From Paenirhodobacter populi (lineage in GTDB: Bacteria > Pseudomonadota > Alphaproteobacteria > Rhodobacterales > Rhodobacteraceae): a DNA stretch of 64,000 nt. The position numbers and the translations under genes were made by a program. Below are positions 42,949 to 52,881 of the stretch, in pieces (position 1 is the stretch's first letter; the number at the start of each line of letters is the position of its first letter). The notes under the pieces were generated by a model. The model was not told the DNA's origin. It saw only the letters and a program-made list of their open reading frames with translations, and made no database searches. The stretch lies in assembly GCF_004022215.1 (NCBI RefSeq), contig NZ_SAUZ01000001.1, positions 124,001 to 188,000 of the forward strand. The letters run 5' to 3'.

Positions 42949-45504
42949 ATGAGCAGCTTTCCGGAACATGCAAACGTGGTGATCGTCGGGGTCGGCGGGA
43001 TTGTCGGCGCCTCGGTCGCGCATCACCTGATCGAGCGGGGATGGGACGACATCGTCGGCATCGACAAGTCGGGCATCCCGACGGACATCGGGTCCACTTC
43101 GCATGCGTCGGATTTCGTCTTCATGACCAGCCACGATTACCTGTCGGTCTGGACGGCGCAGTATTCCGTCGATTTCTACGACAGGATGGGCCATTACGCC
43201 CGCATCGGCGGGCTTGAGGTCGCGCGCACGGGCGATGACGCATGGCTTGCGGAAATCACCCGCAAGGTGACCTCGGGTAAGGCCTTCGGCACCCGTGCGA
43301 GGCTTGTGGACGCGGGTTTCGCCAAGGAGAAATTCCCGCTTCTGGAAGAGGACATGGTCGCCGCCGCGCTGTGGGATCCAGATGCCGGGCTGGTCATTCC
43401 GCGCTCGCAGACCGTGGCGGGAAAGCTCGTGGATCAGGGCGAGAAGACCGGTAAGCTGCGCACCTTCGCCAACACCCCCGCCACCTCGCTGCTGATCGAG
43501 GGCGGGCGGGTCAAGGGCGTCGTCACCCCGCGCGGCACGATCCTGTCCGATCATGTCGTGGTCTGCGCCGGGCTCTGGGGCCGGCTGGTCGCCGAAATGG
43601 CGGGCGAGGATCTGCCGCTGATGCCGGTCGACCATCCTCTGACCTTCTTTGGTCCCTTCGACGAATTCGCCGGAACGGGCAAGGAGATCGGCTATCCGCT
43701 GCTGCGCGATCAGGGCAATTCCGCCTATATGCGCGACACGGGCGACCCCAAGACCGCCGAGGGCGGGCAGATCGAATGGGGCTATTATGAGACCGAAGAG
43801 CCCCGCATGTGCCATCCGAGCGAGATCCTTGAAAAGGAACAGTCGCGGCTGTCGCCCTCGCAGCGGGATCTGGACCTTGAACAGGTGATCGGCGGGCTGG
43901 AAAAGGCGATCGAGCTGACGCCGATTCTGGGCGAGCTTGGTTACAACGAAAGCCATTCCTTCAACGGGTTGTTGCAGGTCCATGCCGATGGCAATGCCTC
44001 GGTGGGCGAAAGCCAGAAGGCGCGGGGGCTGTGGTATTGCGTCGGCATCTGGGTCAAGGACGCGCCGGGCTATGCCAAGATCGTCACCGACTGGATGACC
44101 GACGGGCGCACCGGGGTCGACCATTCCAAGATCGACTTCGCCCGCTTCTATCCCTATCAGATGAAGCGCGACTACATCGACCCGCGCTGCACCGAAGCGG
44201 CGCTGAAGATCTATTTCCCCGCCGTTCATCCGCGTGAGCCCTATACCAAGGCGCGCAACATCCGCCGCTCGCCCTTCTACGAACGGGAAAAGGCGCTTGG
44301 CGGCCATTTCATGGAACTGGGCGGTTGGGAACGCGCGCATGGTTATGCGGCGAACGAGCATCTGCTGGCGAAATACGATGTGCCGGTGCGCGAGAACGAA
44401 TGGGACAACCGCCATTTCTGGCGCGTCTCGAACGCCGAGCAACTGGCGATGAGCGATGATGTCGGCATGATCAACCTGTCGCATTTCGCCATCTATGACG
44501 TGACCGGGCCGGATCATGTGGCGTTGCTGGAATGGCTGGCGGCGGCGAAGATCGGCGGCGACGGGCAGGTGGGCCGCGGCATCTACACCCATTTTCTCGA
44601 TGACGAGGGGATGGTGCGCTCGGACCTGACGATCTTCCGTCTGGCCGACCGCTGCCGGATCATCGACGGCGCCGACGCCGGACCGCGCGACTTCAACTAC
44701 ATCAAGCACATGGCCGCCGACAAAGGCTATGACGTCACCGTGACGGACGAGACCGAGGCCTGGGTCACGCTTGGCGTCTGGGGGCCGAACGCGCGCGAAA
44801 ACCTCAAGAAGGTCGTCGAAAACCCCGAGGTTCTGGACCGCGAGAATTTCGCCTTCGGCACGCTCAAGGACATCCGCATCGCGGGCAAGGACGTGCTGGC
44901 GTTCCGCATCTCCTACGTCGGCGAACAGGGGTGGGAGCTGCACATGCGCTACGAGGACGGTCTGGCCGTCTGGGATGCCCTGCGCGAGATCGGCATCATG
45001 GCGGTGGGGGTGGAAACCTATGCCAACAGCCGCCGGCTGGAGAAGAGCCTGCGGCTGCAGAACGCCGACCTGCTGACGCAATACAACCTGTATGAAGCCG
45101 ATCTGGCCCGGCCCAAGGTCAAGGAAGCCGATTTCCGCGGCAAGGCGAAGCATCTGGAATATCGCGCGCGCGACCATCAGCCGGCGATGCTGTGCACGCT
45201 GGTGATGACCGAAAACACCGACAGGAGCGGGGTGAAGCGCTACCCCGTCGGCATCATGCCGGTGCTGGACCCGGAAACGGGCGAAACGCTGGTCGATGAA
45301 CTGGGGCGGCGGTCCTATACGACCTCGGTGGTCTACGGGCCGACGATCGGCGCCAATATCGCGCTGGCCTGGCTGCCCTGGTCGCAGGCGCAGAAGGGGC
45401 GCAGGCTGGCCGTCGAATATTTCGGCGAGACCTATCCGGTCGAGGTCGCAGGCGTCGGCTACGCGCCGCTTTACGATCCGGAAAACCTGAAGCCGAAGTC
45501 CTGA
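42949..45504 (+). CDS. GcvT-family FAD-dependent dehydrogenase (dimethylglycine/sarcosine dehydrogenase-like)
   Basis: An 851-residue two-part enzyme. The N-terminal 400 residues are a DAO-type FAD domain (VVIVGVGGIVGASVAHHLIE), with SHASDF in the place of the Trp-His segment that carries covalent FAD in relatives. From about 440 onward are GcvT aminomethyltransferase domains (VGMINLSHFAIYDVTGPDHV then ALLEWLA), which bind tetrahydrofolate and collect the one-carbon unit. Family members demethylate N-methylated glycines or similar amines; the exact substrate cannot be read. The ATG at 42949 follows AGGATGA. Neighbouring serine dehydratase fits glycine/serine catabolism. Confidence 0.85.
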   Translation: MSSFPEHANVVIVGVGGIVGASVAHHLIERGWDDIVGIDKSGIPTDIGSTSHASDFVFMTSHDYLSVWTAQYSVDFYDRMGHYARIGGLEVARTGDDAWLAEITRKVTSGKAFGTRARLVDAGFAKEKFPLLEEDMVAAALWDPDAGLVIPRSQTVAGKLVDQGEKTGKLRTFANTPATSLLIEGGRVKGVVTPRGTILSDHVVVCAGLWGRLVAEMAGEDLPLMPVDHPLTFFGPFDEFAGTGKEIGYPLLRDQGNSAYMRDTGDPKTAEGGQIEWGYYETEEPRMCHPSEILEKEQSRLSPSQRDLDLEQVIGGLEKAIELTPILGELGYNESHSFNGLLQVHADGNASVGESQKARGLWYCVGIWVKDAPGYAKIVTDWMTDGRTGVDHSKIDFARFYPYQMKRDYIDPRCTEAALKIYFPAVHPREPYTKARNIRRSPFYEREKALGGHFMELGGWERAHGYAANEHLLAKYDVPVRENEWDNRHFWRVSNAEQLAMSDDVGMINLSHFAIYDVTGPDHVALLEWLAAAKIGGDGQVGRGIYTHFLDDEGMVRSDLTIFRLADRCRIIDGADAGPRDFNYIKHMAADKGYDVTVTDETEAWVTLGVWGPNARENLKKVVENPEVLDRENFAFGTLKDIRIAGKDVLAFRISYVGEQGWELHMRYEDGLAVWDALREIGIMAVGVETYANSRRLEKSLRLQNADLLTQYNLYEADLARPKVKEADFRGKAKHLEYRARDHQPAMLCTLVMTENTDRSGVKRYPVGIMPVLDPETGETLVDELGRRSYTTSVVYGPTIGANIALAWLPWSQAQKGRRLAVEYFGETYPVEVAGVGYAPLYDPENLKPKS

Positions 45505-45520
45505 TCCGGCCCGTTCAACG

Positions 45521-45559
45521 AAAACCCCGCCGGGAGCCAATCGCGCCCGGCGGGGTTTT
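45521..45559. terminator. Bidirectional terminator between the GcvT-family gene and guaA
   Basis: Fourteen-base arms AAAACCCCGCCGGG and CCCGGCGGGGTTTT with an 11-base loop; T-run on both strands. Serves the plus-strand dehydrogenase and, 45 bases past its stop, minus-strand guaA. Confidence 0.92.
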
Positions 45560-45603
45560 CATATCGTCTTGCGCGATGGCAACGCGCGATCAGGGGCGTC
45601 CGG

Positions 45604-47160
45604 TCATTCCCACTCGATCGTGCCCGGCGGCTTCGAGGTGATGTCGTAGGTCACCCGGTTGATCCCCTTCACCTCGTTGATGATCCGCGTCGCGGTCTCG
45701 CCGAGAAATTCGTGGCTGAAGGGATAGTAATCCGCCGTCATCCCGTCGACCGAAGTCACGGCCCGCAATGCGCAGGCGTAATCGTAGGTCCGTCCGTCGC
45801 CCATGACGCCCACGGTGCGCACCGGCAGGATCGCGACGAAGGCCTGCCAGATCTCGTCATACAGGCCATGTTTGCGGATCTGGTCGATATAGACCGCATC
45901 CGCCTCGCGCAGGATGGCCAGCTTTTCGCGGGTGATCGCGCCGGGGCAGCGGATCGCAAGGCCGGGGCCGGGGAAGGGATGGCGGCCGATGAATTTCGCG
46001 GGCAGGCCAAGCTCGCGGCCAAGGGCGCGGACCTCGTCCTTGAACAGCTCGCGCAGCGGCTCGACCAGTTTCAGGCCCATCTTTTCCGGCAGGCCGCCGA
46101 CATTGTGGTGCGACTTGATGGTGACCGAGGGGCCGCCCGAGAAGGACACCGATTCGATCACGTCCGGGTAGAGCGTACCCTGCGCGAGGAATTCGGCGCC
46201 CTCGATCCGGTTCGCGTATTTCTGGAACACGTCGATGAACAGCTTGCCGATCGTCTTGCGCTTGACCTCGGGATCGGAGACCCCCTCCAGCGCGCCGAGG
46301 AACAGGTCGGATTCATCCGCCGCGATCAGCTGCATGTTGTAATGGTCGCGGAACATCGTCACGACCTCTTCGGCCTCGCCCTTGCGCAGCAGGCCGTGGT
46401 CGACGAAGACGCAGGTGAGATTGTCTCCGATCGCCTCATGGATCAGCACCGCGGCGACCGAGCTGTCGACCCCGCCGGAAAGACCGCAGATCACCTTCTT
46501 GTCGCCGACCTGTTCGCGGATCTTCTGGATCGCCTGTTCGCGGTAGCCCGCCATCGTCCAGTCGCCGGTGAAGCCCGCCAGCCGCACGAAGTTTTCGTAA
46601 AGCCGCGCGCCCTTCGGTGTGTGGTGCACCTCGGGGTGGAACTGCACGGCATAGAAATTGCGCTCGACATCCGCCGTGATGGCGAAGGGCGCGTTGGGCG
46701 AGGTGCCGTAGACCTTGAAGCCCGGTGCGATCTGGCTGACATGATCGCCGTGGCTCATCCAGACCTGCTCGCGTCCGTCCTCGAACCAGCCGTTCAGGAT
46801 GGCGAGGCGTTCCTCGGTCGGCGTGACGAAGGCGCGGCCGAATTCGGCGGTGCCGTGGCCGCTTTCGACCTTGCCGCCAAGCTGCGTCATCATGGTCTGC
46901 TGGCCGTAGCAGATGCCAAGGACCGGCACCCCCATCGTCCAGAGGCTTTCGGGGGCGCGCGGGCTGCCCGCCCGCGTCACGCTGTCAGGTCCGCCCGACA
47001 GGATCACCGCGCGCGGCGCGAAGTCGCGCAGGAAAGCGTCGGTGACCTTGTTGTAGGGATGGATTTCGCAATAGACGTTCAGCTCGCGCAGGCGCCGCGC
47101 GATGAGCTGCGTGACCTGCGAGCCGAAGTCGATGATGAGAAGGCGCTGGTGCTGTGTCAT
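45604..47160 (-). CDS. guaA: GMP synthase (glutamine-hydrolysing)
   Basis: Converts XMP to GMP with ATP and glutamine. 518 residues: class I glutaminase domain with catalytic Cys in GICYGQQ and His-Glu in [12 protein letters not shown]-pyrophosphatase domain with [14 protein letters not shown], and C-terminal dimerisation domain ending [10 protein letters not shown]. The ATG at 47160 ([15 protein letters not shown]) is the family start; the frame is open about 100 codons upstream without similarity. Confidence 0.98.
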   Translation of the reverse strand: MTQHQRLLIIDFGSQVTQLIARRLRELNVYCEIHPYNKVTDAFLRDFAPRAVILSGGPDSVTRAGSPRAPESLWTMGVPVLGICYGQQTMMTQLGGKVESGHGTAEFGRAFVTPTEERLAILNGWFEDGREQVWMSHGDHVSQIAPGFKVYGTSPNAPFAITADVERNFYAVQFHPEVHHTPKGARLYENFVRLAGFTGDWTMAGYREQAIQKIREQVGDKKVICGLSGGVDSSVAAVLIHEAIGDNLTCVFVDHGLLRKGEAEEVVTMFRDHYNMQLIAADESDLFLGALEGVSDPEVKRKTIGKLFIDVFQKYANRIEGAEFLAQGTLYPDVIESVSFSGGPSVTIKSHHNVGGLPEKMGLKLVEPLRELFKDEVRALGRELGLPAKFIGRHPFPGPGLAIRCPGAITREKLAILREADAVYIDQIRKHGLYDEIWQAFVAILPVRTVGVMGDGRTYDYACALRAVTSVDGMTADYYPFSHEFLGETATRIINEVKGINRVTYDITSKPPGTIEWE

Positions 47161-47295
47161 GTCCGGGGAATAGGCGGGGCCGGGCCGGAAAGCAAGAGGG
47201 CCGGAGGCGCGCGCATGCGACGGAGCCGCCGCCGCAGGCCGATGTCGGGGAGTGCATTTCAAAACCGGAACCTCCGGCGCGGGTGGAGGGGAAGA

Positions 47296-47353
47296 AGGGG
47301 CGCTGCCCCTCGGCGCAAGCGCCTCACCCCGGGATATTTGAGGAAAGATGAAG
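47296..47353 (+). repeat. Dispersed two-hairpin intergenic element, copy 3
   Basis: Hairpin 1 AGGGGC gct GCCCCT (47296-47310), hairpin 2 GGCGC aa GCGCC (47312-47323), core CCCGGGATATTT at 47328-47339, followed by GAGGAAAGATGAAGG. It is the one copy not placed just after a stop in its own direction; it is upstream of guaA and faces copy 4. Confidence 0.75.
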
Positions 47354-47414
47354 GGAAACGGTTCCTGTTTCCAAACGCCGCGCTTCGGAACCGGGGCCGG
47401 GTTTTCTGGCCGTC

Positions 47415-47475
47415 GTTTTTCCATAAATATCCCGGGGGTGAATTGGCCAAGGGCCAAGAGGGGGCTGGCCCCCCT
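47415..47475 (-). repeat. Dispersed two-hairpin intergenic element, copy 4
   Basis: Read on the minus strand from the livM stop: hairpin 1 GGGGGC ca GCCCCC (about 47459-47473), hairpin 2 TTGGCC ctt GGCCAA (47443-47457), core CCCGGGATATTTATGGAAA (47418-47436). It is 41 bases past the livM stop and is core-to-core with copy 3, 85 bases apart. Confidence 0.8.
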
Positions 47476-47515
47476 CTCTCCCCATCCGCCCGCGTCTGCG
47501 TTCCCGGTCCCGAGA

Positions 47516-48847
47516 TCACTTCTCCGGCAGCAGGCCCCGGGGCGCGAAGCGCAGCACGATGAGCAGGATCAGCCCCATGATGATGACCCGCATATGCGGC
47601 GCCGAATCGTAGAGGTGCTGGCGCAGCGGGCCGTCTGCCAGGGACATGGTGATCGTGTGCATGATCTTGGGCCCCCAGACCTCGGCCTTGATCCAGACAT
47701 ACCAGATCAGCACGCCGCCAAGGACCGAGCCCCAGTTGTTCCCCGATCCGCCGACCACCACCATCACCAGAATCAGGAAGGTGTAGCGCAGCGGGTTGTA
47801 GGAGGCGGGCGTCATCTGTCCGTCGAGGGTGATCATCATCGCCCCCCCAAGCCCGATCACCGCCGCGCCGAGGATGAAGATCTGCAGATGCCGGCCCGTG
47901 ACGTCCTTGCCCATGGCGGCGGCGGAGACCTCGTTGTCGCGGATCGCGCGCATCATCCGGCCCCATGGCGATTTCAGCGCAAGCTGCGCGCCTAGGATCA
48001 GCACCGCAAGCACGACGCCGAAGATGCCAGTATAGAGCAGCTTCACCAGCACTGTCGAACCCGTCACCGGGCTGATGCCCCAGTCCGTCATCCACTGCAC
48101 GAAGGCCGGGTTCGCCTGCAGGTCGACCTCATAGGGCACGGGCCAGGGGCGCGGGATGCCGGTGACGTTGAGAACGCCACGGTCCAACCATTCCTCGTTC
48201 TTCAGGACGGCGACGATGATTTCCCCGATGCCGAGCGTGGCGATGGCGAGATAGTCCGACCGCAGGCCGAGCGCGGTCTTCGCCACACCCCATGCGGCCA
48301 GCGCCGCGAGCAGGGCGCCCACCGGCCAGGACAGCATCACCGGCAGGCCGAGCCCGCCCAGATAACCTTGCGACGCCGGGTTGATCGCCTGGATCGCCGC
48401 CACCGCGGGGTCGAAGATCCAGCGGTAGACGAAGAAGCCCACCACCAGCACCGCGACGATCGACAGCCCCTTGGCCTTGCCCGTCAGATGGCGGTTCAGC
48501 CAGACGGCGGCGGCGATCGCCAGCGCCGCGACGACAAGCGCGAGCAGCACCCCCCAGCCGCCGGCCGAGAACGCTCCGGGCGTCGGCTGCATGGAAATCA
48601 GCACCGGCGCCAGCCCGCCGATCGCGGTGAACCCCACGACGCCCGAGTTGAACAGCCCCGCATAGCCCCATTGCATGTTGAGGCCGAGCGCCATGATCGC
48701 CGAGATCAGCCCCATGTTGAGGATCACCAGCGCGCCGTTCCAGCCCGAGGTCATCCCCTCGGCCACGATCAGCGCGGCCATGGCGGCGAACAGAAGCGGC
48801 GCGCGCAGCTTGCCGCCCCCGGCGGCATCGGGTTGACGAGTGCTCAA
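47516..48847 (-). CDS. livM: Branched-chain amino acid/amide ABC transporter permease LivM
   Basis: Second permease of a Liv-type (HAAT) importer. About 443 residues with roughly ten membrane segments ([37 protein letters not shown]) and the ATPase-contacting segment [20 protein letters not shown]. The predicted TTG start at 48847 overlaps the livH stop (TTGA); a GGGGG site precedes it. An insert of about 90 residues between the first segments and the conserved core includes an extra hydrophobic stretch. Stop at 47516. Confidence 0.9.
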   Translation of the reverse strand: MSTRQPDAAGGGKLRAPLLFAAMAALIVAEGMTSGWNGALVILNMGLISAIMALGLNMQWGYAGLFNSGVVGFTAIGGLAPVLISMQPTPGAFSAGGWGVLLALVVAALAIAAAVWLNRHLTGKAKGLSIVAVLVVGFFVYRWIFDPAVAAIQAINPASQGYLGGLGLPVMLSWPVGALLAALAAWGVAKTALGLRSDYLAIATLGIGEIIVAVLKNEEWLDRGVLNVTGIPRPWPVPYEVDLQANPAFVQWMTDWGISPVTGSTVLVKLLYTGIFGVVLAVLILGAQLALKSPWGRMMRAIRDNEVSAAAMGKDVTGRHLQIFILGAAVIGLGGAMMITLDGQMTPASYNPLRYTFLILVMVVVGGSGNNWGSVLGGVLIWYVWIKAEVWGPKIMHTITMSLADGPLRQHLYDSAPHMRVIIMGLILLIVLRFAPRGLLPEK

Positions 48848-49845
48848 AACGATTTCCCCCTGAAGAGACCCGTGGGCTTGAACAGAAGCACGATAATCAG
48901 GATCACGAAGCTGACGGCGAACTTGTATTCGGTGGACAGGAGCTGCAGCAGCCCGTCGGCGTTGTAGCCCAGATAGCCCGCCACCTTCTTCCATGCATAG
49001 GTCACGCCGACCTCGGAAAAGGCGATGATGAAGCCGCCCGCGATGGCGCCGAGCGGATTGCCGAGCCCGCCGACGATGGCGGCGGCAAAGACCGGCAGCA
49101 GAAGCTGAAAGTAGTTGAAGGCCTTGAAGCTCTTGTCGAGGCCGTAAAGCACCCCGGCCGTCGTCGCCAGCGCGGCGGCGATGATCCATGTCACGGCGAC
49201 GACGCGGTTCGGGTTGATGCCCGACAGAAGCGCCAGATCCTCGTTGTCGGAAAAGGCGCGCATCGACTTGCCGGTGCGGGTCTTCGCCAGAAACCAGAAC
49301 AGCGCCCAGACCACGACGGCGGCGACGACCACGGTGATCGCCTGCGTCGAGCGCAGGGTCAGCGGCTCGGCCAGACCCGTCCAGTCGCGCCATTCCCGCG
49401 CGGTGATCAGGAAGCGGGCGCCGTCGTCGAAACGGATCTCGTCCACGCCGATGAGCAGGCGGGTGATGCCGTTCATCAGGAACATCACCCCCACCGACAC
49501 CATCACGAGGATCACCGGCGCGGCATGGACCTTGCGGTAATAGCGGTAGATCACCCGGTCCGTCGCCAGCATCAGCGCCGCGGTGATCGCGATGCCGAAG
49601 GGCAGGGCGAGCAGCGCCGTCGGCAGCGGGCCGAGGCTGACCCCCGCCGCCTGCAACCCCCATGTGACGATGATCGTGACCGCCGTGCCGAAGGCCATCG
49701 TGTCGCCATGCGCGAAGTTCGAGAACCGCAGGATGCCATAGATCAGCGTCACCCCGAGCGCGCCGAGCGCGAGCTGCGCCCCATAGGCGGTGGCGGGGAT
49801 GACGACGTAGTTCAGGATCGCGACAAGCGCGTTCAGCAAGTCCAT
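48844..49845 (-). CDS. livH: Branched-chain amino acid/amide ABC transporter permease LivH
   Basis: First permease of the Liv importer, 333 residues, about eight membrane segments. LALGALGVTLIYGILRFSNF then AHGDTM is the family N-terminal signature; the ATPase-contacting segment is KTRTGKSMRAFSDNEDLALL. It sits directly after livF (one base apart) and overlaps livM by four bases. Confidence 0.93.
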   Translation of the reverse strand: MDLLNALVAILNYVVIPATAYGAQLALGALGVTLIYGILRFSNFAHGDTMAFGTAVTIIVTWGLQAAGVSLGPLPTALLALPFGIAITAALMLATDRVIYRYYRKVHAAPVILVMVSVGVMFLMNGITRLLIGVDEIRFDDGARFLITAREWRDWTGLAEPLTLRSTQAITVVVAAVVVWALFWFLAKTRTGKSMRAFSDNEDLALLSGINPNRVVAVTWIIAAALATTAGVLYGLDKSFKAFNYFQLLLPVFAAAIVGGLGNPLGAIAGGFIIAFSEVGVTYAWKKVAGYLGYNADGLLQLLSTEYKFAVSFVILIIVLLFKPTGLFRGKSF

Positions 49846-49846
49846 C

Positions 49847-50551
49847 TCAACCCCCGAGGAAGGTGCGCCGGACCTCCGGATCGGCCATCAGCGCCGCTCC
49901 GGTGTCGGTGTATCTGTTCGCGCCCTGCACCAGCACATAGCCCGTGTCGGCGATCTCCAGCGCCTGCCGCGCGTTCTGTTCCACCATCAGGATGGAAATG
50001 CCGGTGCGGGCGATCTCGATGATCCGGTCGAACAGCTCGTCCATCACGATGGGGGAAACGCCCGCCGTGGGTTCGTCCAGCATCAGCAGTTTCGGTTTCG
50101 TCATCAGCGCCCGGCCCACGGCGACCTGTTGGCGCTGCCCGCCCGAAAGCTCGCCCGCGTTCTGCCGGCGCTTGTCGCACAGGATCGGGAACAGCTCGAA
50201 GACCTGCTCCATCGTGCCGGTGAAATCGTCCTCGCGGATGAAGGCGCCCATTTCGAGGTTTTCCTCGACCGTCATGGTGGGGAAGACGTTGTTGACCTGC
50301 GGCACGAAGCCCATGCCCTTGCGCACCCGTTCCTGCGGCGACAGGGCGGTGATGTCCTCGCCGTCCAGCGTGACCTTGCCCGCGCGCAGGCGCAGCATGC
50401 CGAAGACGGCCTTCATCGCGGTGGATTTGCCCGCGCCGTTCGGGCCGACGATCACCGCGATCTGGCCTTTCTCGACGCGCAAGGTGCAGTCGTGCAGGAT
50501 GTCGGTCGCGCCATAGCCGCCGGTCATGCCGGAAGCGTCAAGAAAGCTCAT
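49847..50551 (-). CDS. livF: Branched-chain amino acid/amide ABC transporter ATPase LivF
   Basis: One of two ATPases of the Liv importer, 234 residues. Walker A VGPNGAGKST, signature LSGGQRQQVAVGRALM, Walker B LLMLDEPTAGVSP, switch region LMVEQNARQAL. Length and the short C-terminus distinguish LivF from LivG. All motifs intact. Confidence 0.93.
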   Translation of the reverse strand: MSFLDASGMTGGYGATDILHDCTLRVEKGQIAVIVGPNGAGKSTAMKAVFGMLRLRAGKVTLDGEDITALSPQERVRKGMGFVPQVNNVFPTMTVEENLEMGAFIREDDFTGTMEQVFELFPILCDKRRQNAGELSGGQRQQVAVGRALMTKPKLLMLDEPTAGVSPIVMDELFDRIIEIARTGISILMVEQNARQALEIADTGYVLVQGANRYTDTGAALMADPEVRRTFLGG

Positions 50552-50588
50552 CTCCGGCCCCCGCGATTGGAAAAATGGGTCATGGGGG

Positions 50589-51365
50589 CTATGCCTTCAC
50601 CTTGTTCTTCAGGCCGCGGCCCAGATAGGCCTCGATCACCGCCTCGTTCTGCATGATCGTGGCGGGGGAGCCTTCGGCCAGCACCTTGCCCTCGGCCATG
50701 ACGATCACCGGGTCGCACAGGCGGCCGATGAAATCCATGTCATGCTCGATCACGCAAAAGGTATAGCCGCGTTCCCGGTTCAGCCGGATGATCGCATCGC
50801 CGATGGTGTTCAGAAGCGTGCGGTTCACGCCCGCGCCCACCTCGTCCAGAAAGACGATCTTGGCATCGACCATCATCGTCCGGCCGAGTTCCAGCAGCTT
50901 CTTCTGCCCGCCCGACAGGTTGCCCGCGCGTTCGTCCTTCAGATGCGAAATCGTCAGGAAATCAAGCACCTCGTCGGCCTTCTTCAGAAGGGCGGATTCC
51001 TCCTGCGCGATCCGGCCGCGATGGAACCACGTGTTCCACAGCGTCTCGCCCGACTGGCCCGCGGGCACCATCATCAGGTTCTCGCGCACCGTCAGCGTCG
51101 GGAATTCATGCGCGATCTGGAAGGTGCGCAGCAGCCCCTTGTGGAACAGCTCATGCGGGGCGAGGCCGGAAATATCCTCGCCATCCATCAGCACCCGGCC
51201 CGAGGTGGGCTTGTAGATCCCGGCGATGACGTTGAAGAGCGTGGATTTCCCGGCGCCGTTCGGGCCGATCAGCCCGGTGATGGAGCCCGTCGCGATGGTC
51301 AGCGAGGCGCCATCGACGGCATGGAAGCCGCCGAAATGCTTGTGCAGGTTCTCGACCTGTATCAT
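50589..51365 (-). CDS. livG: Branched-chain amino acid/amide ABC transporter ATPase LivG
   Basis: Second ATPase of the Liv importer, 258 residues. Walker A IGPNGAGKSTLFNVI, signature NLSGGQKKLLELGRTMM, Walker B IVFLDEVGAGVN (Val replaces the usual Pro after DE), switch His in VIEHDMDFI. It follows livJ after a hairpin and precedes livF by 37 bases. Confidence 0.93.
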   Translation of the reverse strand: MIQVENLHKHFGGFHAVDGASLTIATGSITGLIGPNGAGKSTLFNVIAGIYKPTSGRVLMDGEDISGLAPHELFHKGLLRTFQIAHEFPTLTVRENLMMVPAGQSGETLWNTWFHRGRIAQEESALLKKADEVLDFLTISHLKDERAGNLSGGQKKLLELGRTMMVDAKIVFLDEVGAGVNRTLLNTIGDAIIRLNRERGYTFCVIEHDMDFIGRLCDPVIVMAEGKVLAEGSPATIMQNEAVIEAYLGRGLKNKVKA

Positions 51366-51430
51366 ATCGTCCCCTGGTTCATGCGTTGCATGAGGAACAG
51401 CCGTTATCGGCTTGTTTCTTAAATGGAACA

Positions 51431-51448
51431 GCCCGGATCTCTCCGGGC
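51431..51448 (-). terminator. Hairpin between livJ and livG
   Basis: Seven-bp stem GCCCGGA / TCCGGGC with a four-base loop, 26 bases past the livJ stop. No T-run follows on the minus strand, so it may be a partial terminator or mRNA stabiliser that lets the binding protein be made in excess. Confidence 0.5.
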
Positions 51449-51473
51449 CGTCCTTGCATTCCGCGAAACCCGT

Positions 51474-52658
51474 TCAGCGGTATTTCACGGTTTCGATCTT
51501 GCCATCCGTGATCTCGATCTCGCGGAAGGTGCCGGCGTTCTCGCGGCCGTTGACGAAGTTGACCGAGGTCGCCCCGTCATAGTCGATCGCCGTGCCGGCC
51601 TTGAGCAGGTCGAGCCCCTTGGCAAGCTCGCCGGGCAGGATCTTTTCGCCCGGACCATTGGCGATTTCCAGCACCTTGTCCTTGTAGACCTGCGGATCGG
51701 TGGAGCCGGCCGCCTGCATCGCCAGCAGCATCAGCGCGGCGGCGTCATAGGCCTCGCCCGAATAGACCGCGGTGCCGTCGAAGCCCGCTTCCTTCGCCAT
51801 GGCGACGAACTTGTCCTTGCCCTCGCCCTCGGACGACGGCATCTGCCCGAACGATCCGTTGACCTCCGGCCCGAAGTTCTTTTCCAGCGTTTCGCCGATC
51901 ATCCCGTCGGGGAAGACGAAGGTCTCGAACGCGCCGGAATCGAGCGCGCCGCGCAGGATGCCCGAACCGCCCTGATCGACATAGCCCGCGATCACCAGCG
52001 CCTCGCCCCCGGCGGCGGCAAGCGCGCCGACCTCGGCCGAATAGTCGGCCTTGCCGTCTTCATGCGCGGCGACGACGGTGACGGTGCCGCCCTTGGCCTT
52101 GAAGGCCTCGGCGAAGCTGTCGGCAAGACCCTTGCCGTAGTCGTTGTTGGTATAGGTCACCGCGACCGACTTGAGGCCGTGTTCAAGGATGATGTCGGTC
52201 ATCACCTCGCCCTGCCGCGCGTCGGACGGCGCGGTGCGGAAGAACAGCCCCTTGGTGTCCAGCGTCGACAGTGCCGGCGAGGTCGCCGAGGGCGAGATCA
52301 TCACCACGCCGTTCGGAATCGCGACATTGGTGAGCGAGGCGATCGCCTCGCCCGAACACATGCCGCCGACGATGCCCTTCACCCCTTCCGAGGTGATCAG
52401 CCGCTCGACCGTCGCGGTGGCGGCGGCGGCGTCGACGCAGGTGGAATCGCCGCGCACCGGGGTGATCGTGGTGCCGTCGAGCAGCTTGCCGGAGTCCGAA
52501 ACTTCCTTGAACGCCAGTTCCGCGCCCTGCGCCATCATCGGGGACATCGATTCCAGCGGGCCGGTGAAGCCCAGCGAAATCCCCATCTTGATGTCCTCGG
52601 CGAAGGCCCCGCCCGCGGTCAGCGCGATCGCCGCGCTTGCCCAAAGCAGTTTCTTCAT
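51474..52658 (-). CDS. livJ: ABC transporter substrate-binding protein, Liv family
   Basis: Periplasmic binding protein of the Liv importer, 394 residues. Signal peptide MKKLLWASAAIALTAGGAFA, then the two-lobed Leu-binding fold (IKMGISLGFTGPLESMSPMM, GIVGGMCSGEAIASLTNVAI). The start at 52658 follows GGGGAGATTGAAG; longer frames are read-through. Substrate could be a branched-chain amino acid, amide or related compound; sequence does not decide. Confidence 0.92.
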   Translation of the reverse strand: MKKLLWASAAIALTAGGAFAEDIKMGISLGFTGPLESMSPMMAQGAELAFKEVSDSGKLLDGTTITPVRGDSTCVDAAAATATVERLITSEGVKGIVGGMCSGEAIASLTNVAIPNGVVMISPSATSPALSTLDTKGLFFRTAPSDARQGEVMTDIILEHGLKSVAVTYTNNDYGKGLADSFAEAFKAKGGTVTVVAAHEDGKADYSAEVGALAAAGGEALVIAGYVDQGGSGILRGALDSGAFETFVFPDGMIGETLEKNFGPEVNGSFGQMPSSEGEGKDKFVAMAKEAGFDGTAVYSGEAYDAAALMLLAMQAAGSTDPQVYKDKVLEIANGPGEKILPGELAKGLDLLKAGTAIDYDGATSVNFVNGRENAGTFREIEITDGKIETVKYR

Positions 52659-52805
52659 CTTCAATCTCCCCGAAATGAATGCCATGGAGCGGACGTTAGC
52701 CCTCCCTCCGGCAAAAGAAAAGCGCCGCTCCCCGGCCTGCGATGTGAATCCGGTCACATGGCGCGAAAATGGGCAGCCGGCAAACGCGCGCGACACTTTC
52801 TACCT

Positions 52806-52868
52806 TCATTCTTCCATAAATATCCCGGGGTGAATTTGCGCGTCAGCGCAAAGAGGGGCAGCGCCCCT
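52806..52868 (-). repeat. Dispersed two-hairpin intergenic element, copy 5
   Basis: Minus-strand reading, 14 bases past the GlxA-type gene's stop: hairpin 1 AGGGGC gct GCCCCT (52854-52868), hairpin 2 TTTGCGC tgac GCGCAAA (52835-52852), core CCCGGGATATTTATGGAA (52812-52829). Confidence 0.8.
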
Positions 52869-52881
52869 GCTGCTCCGACGC

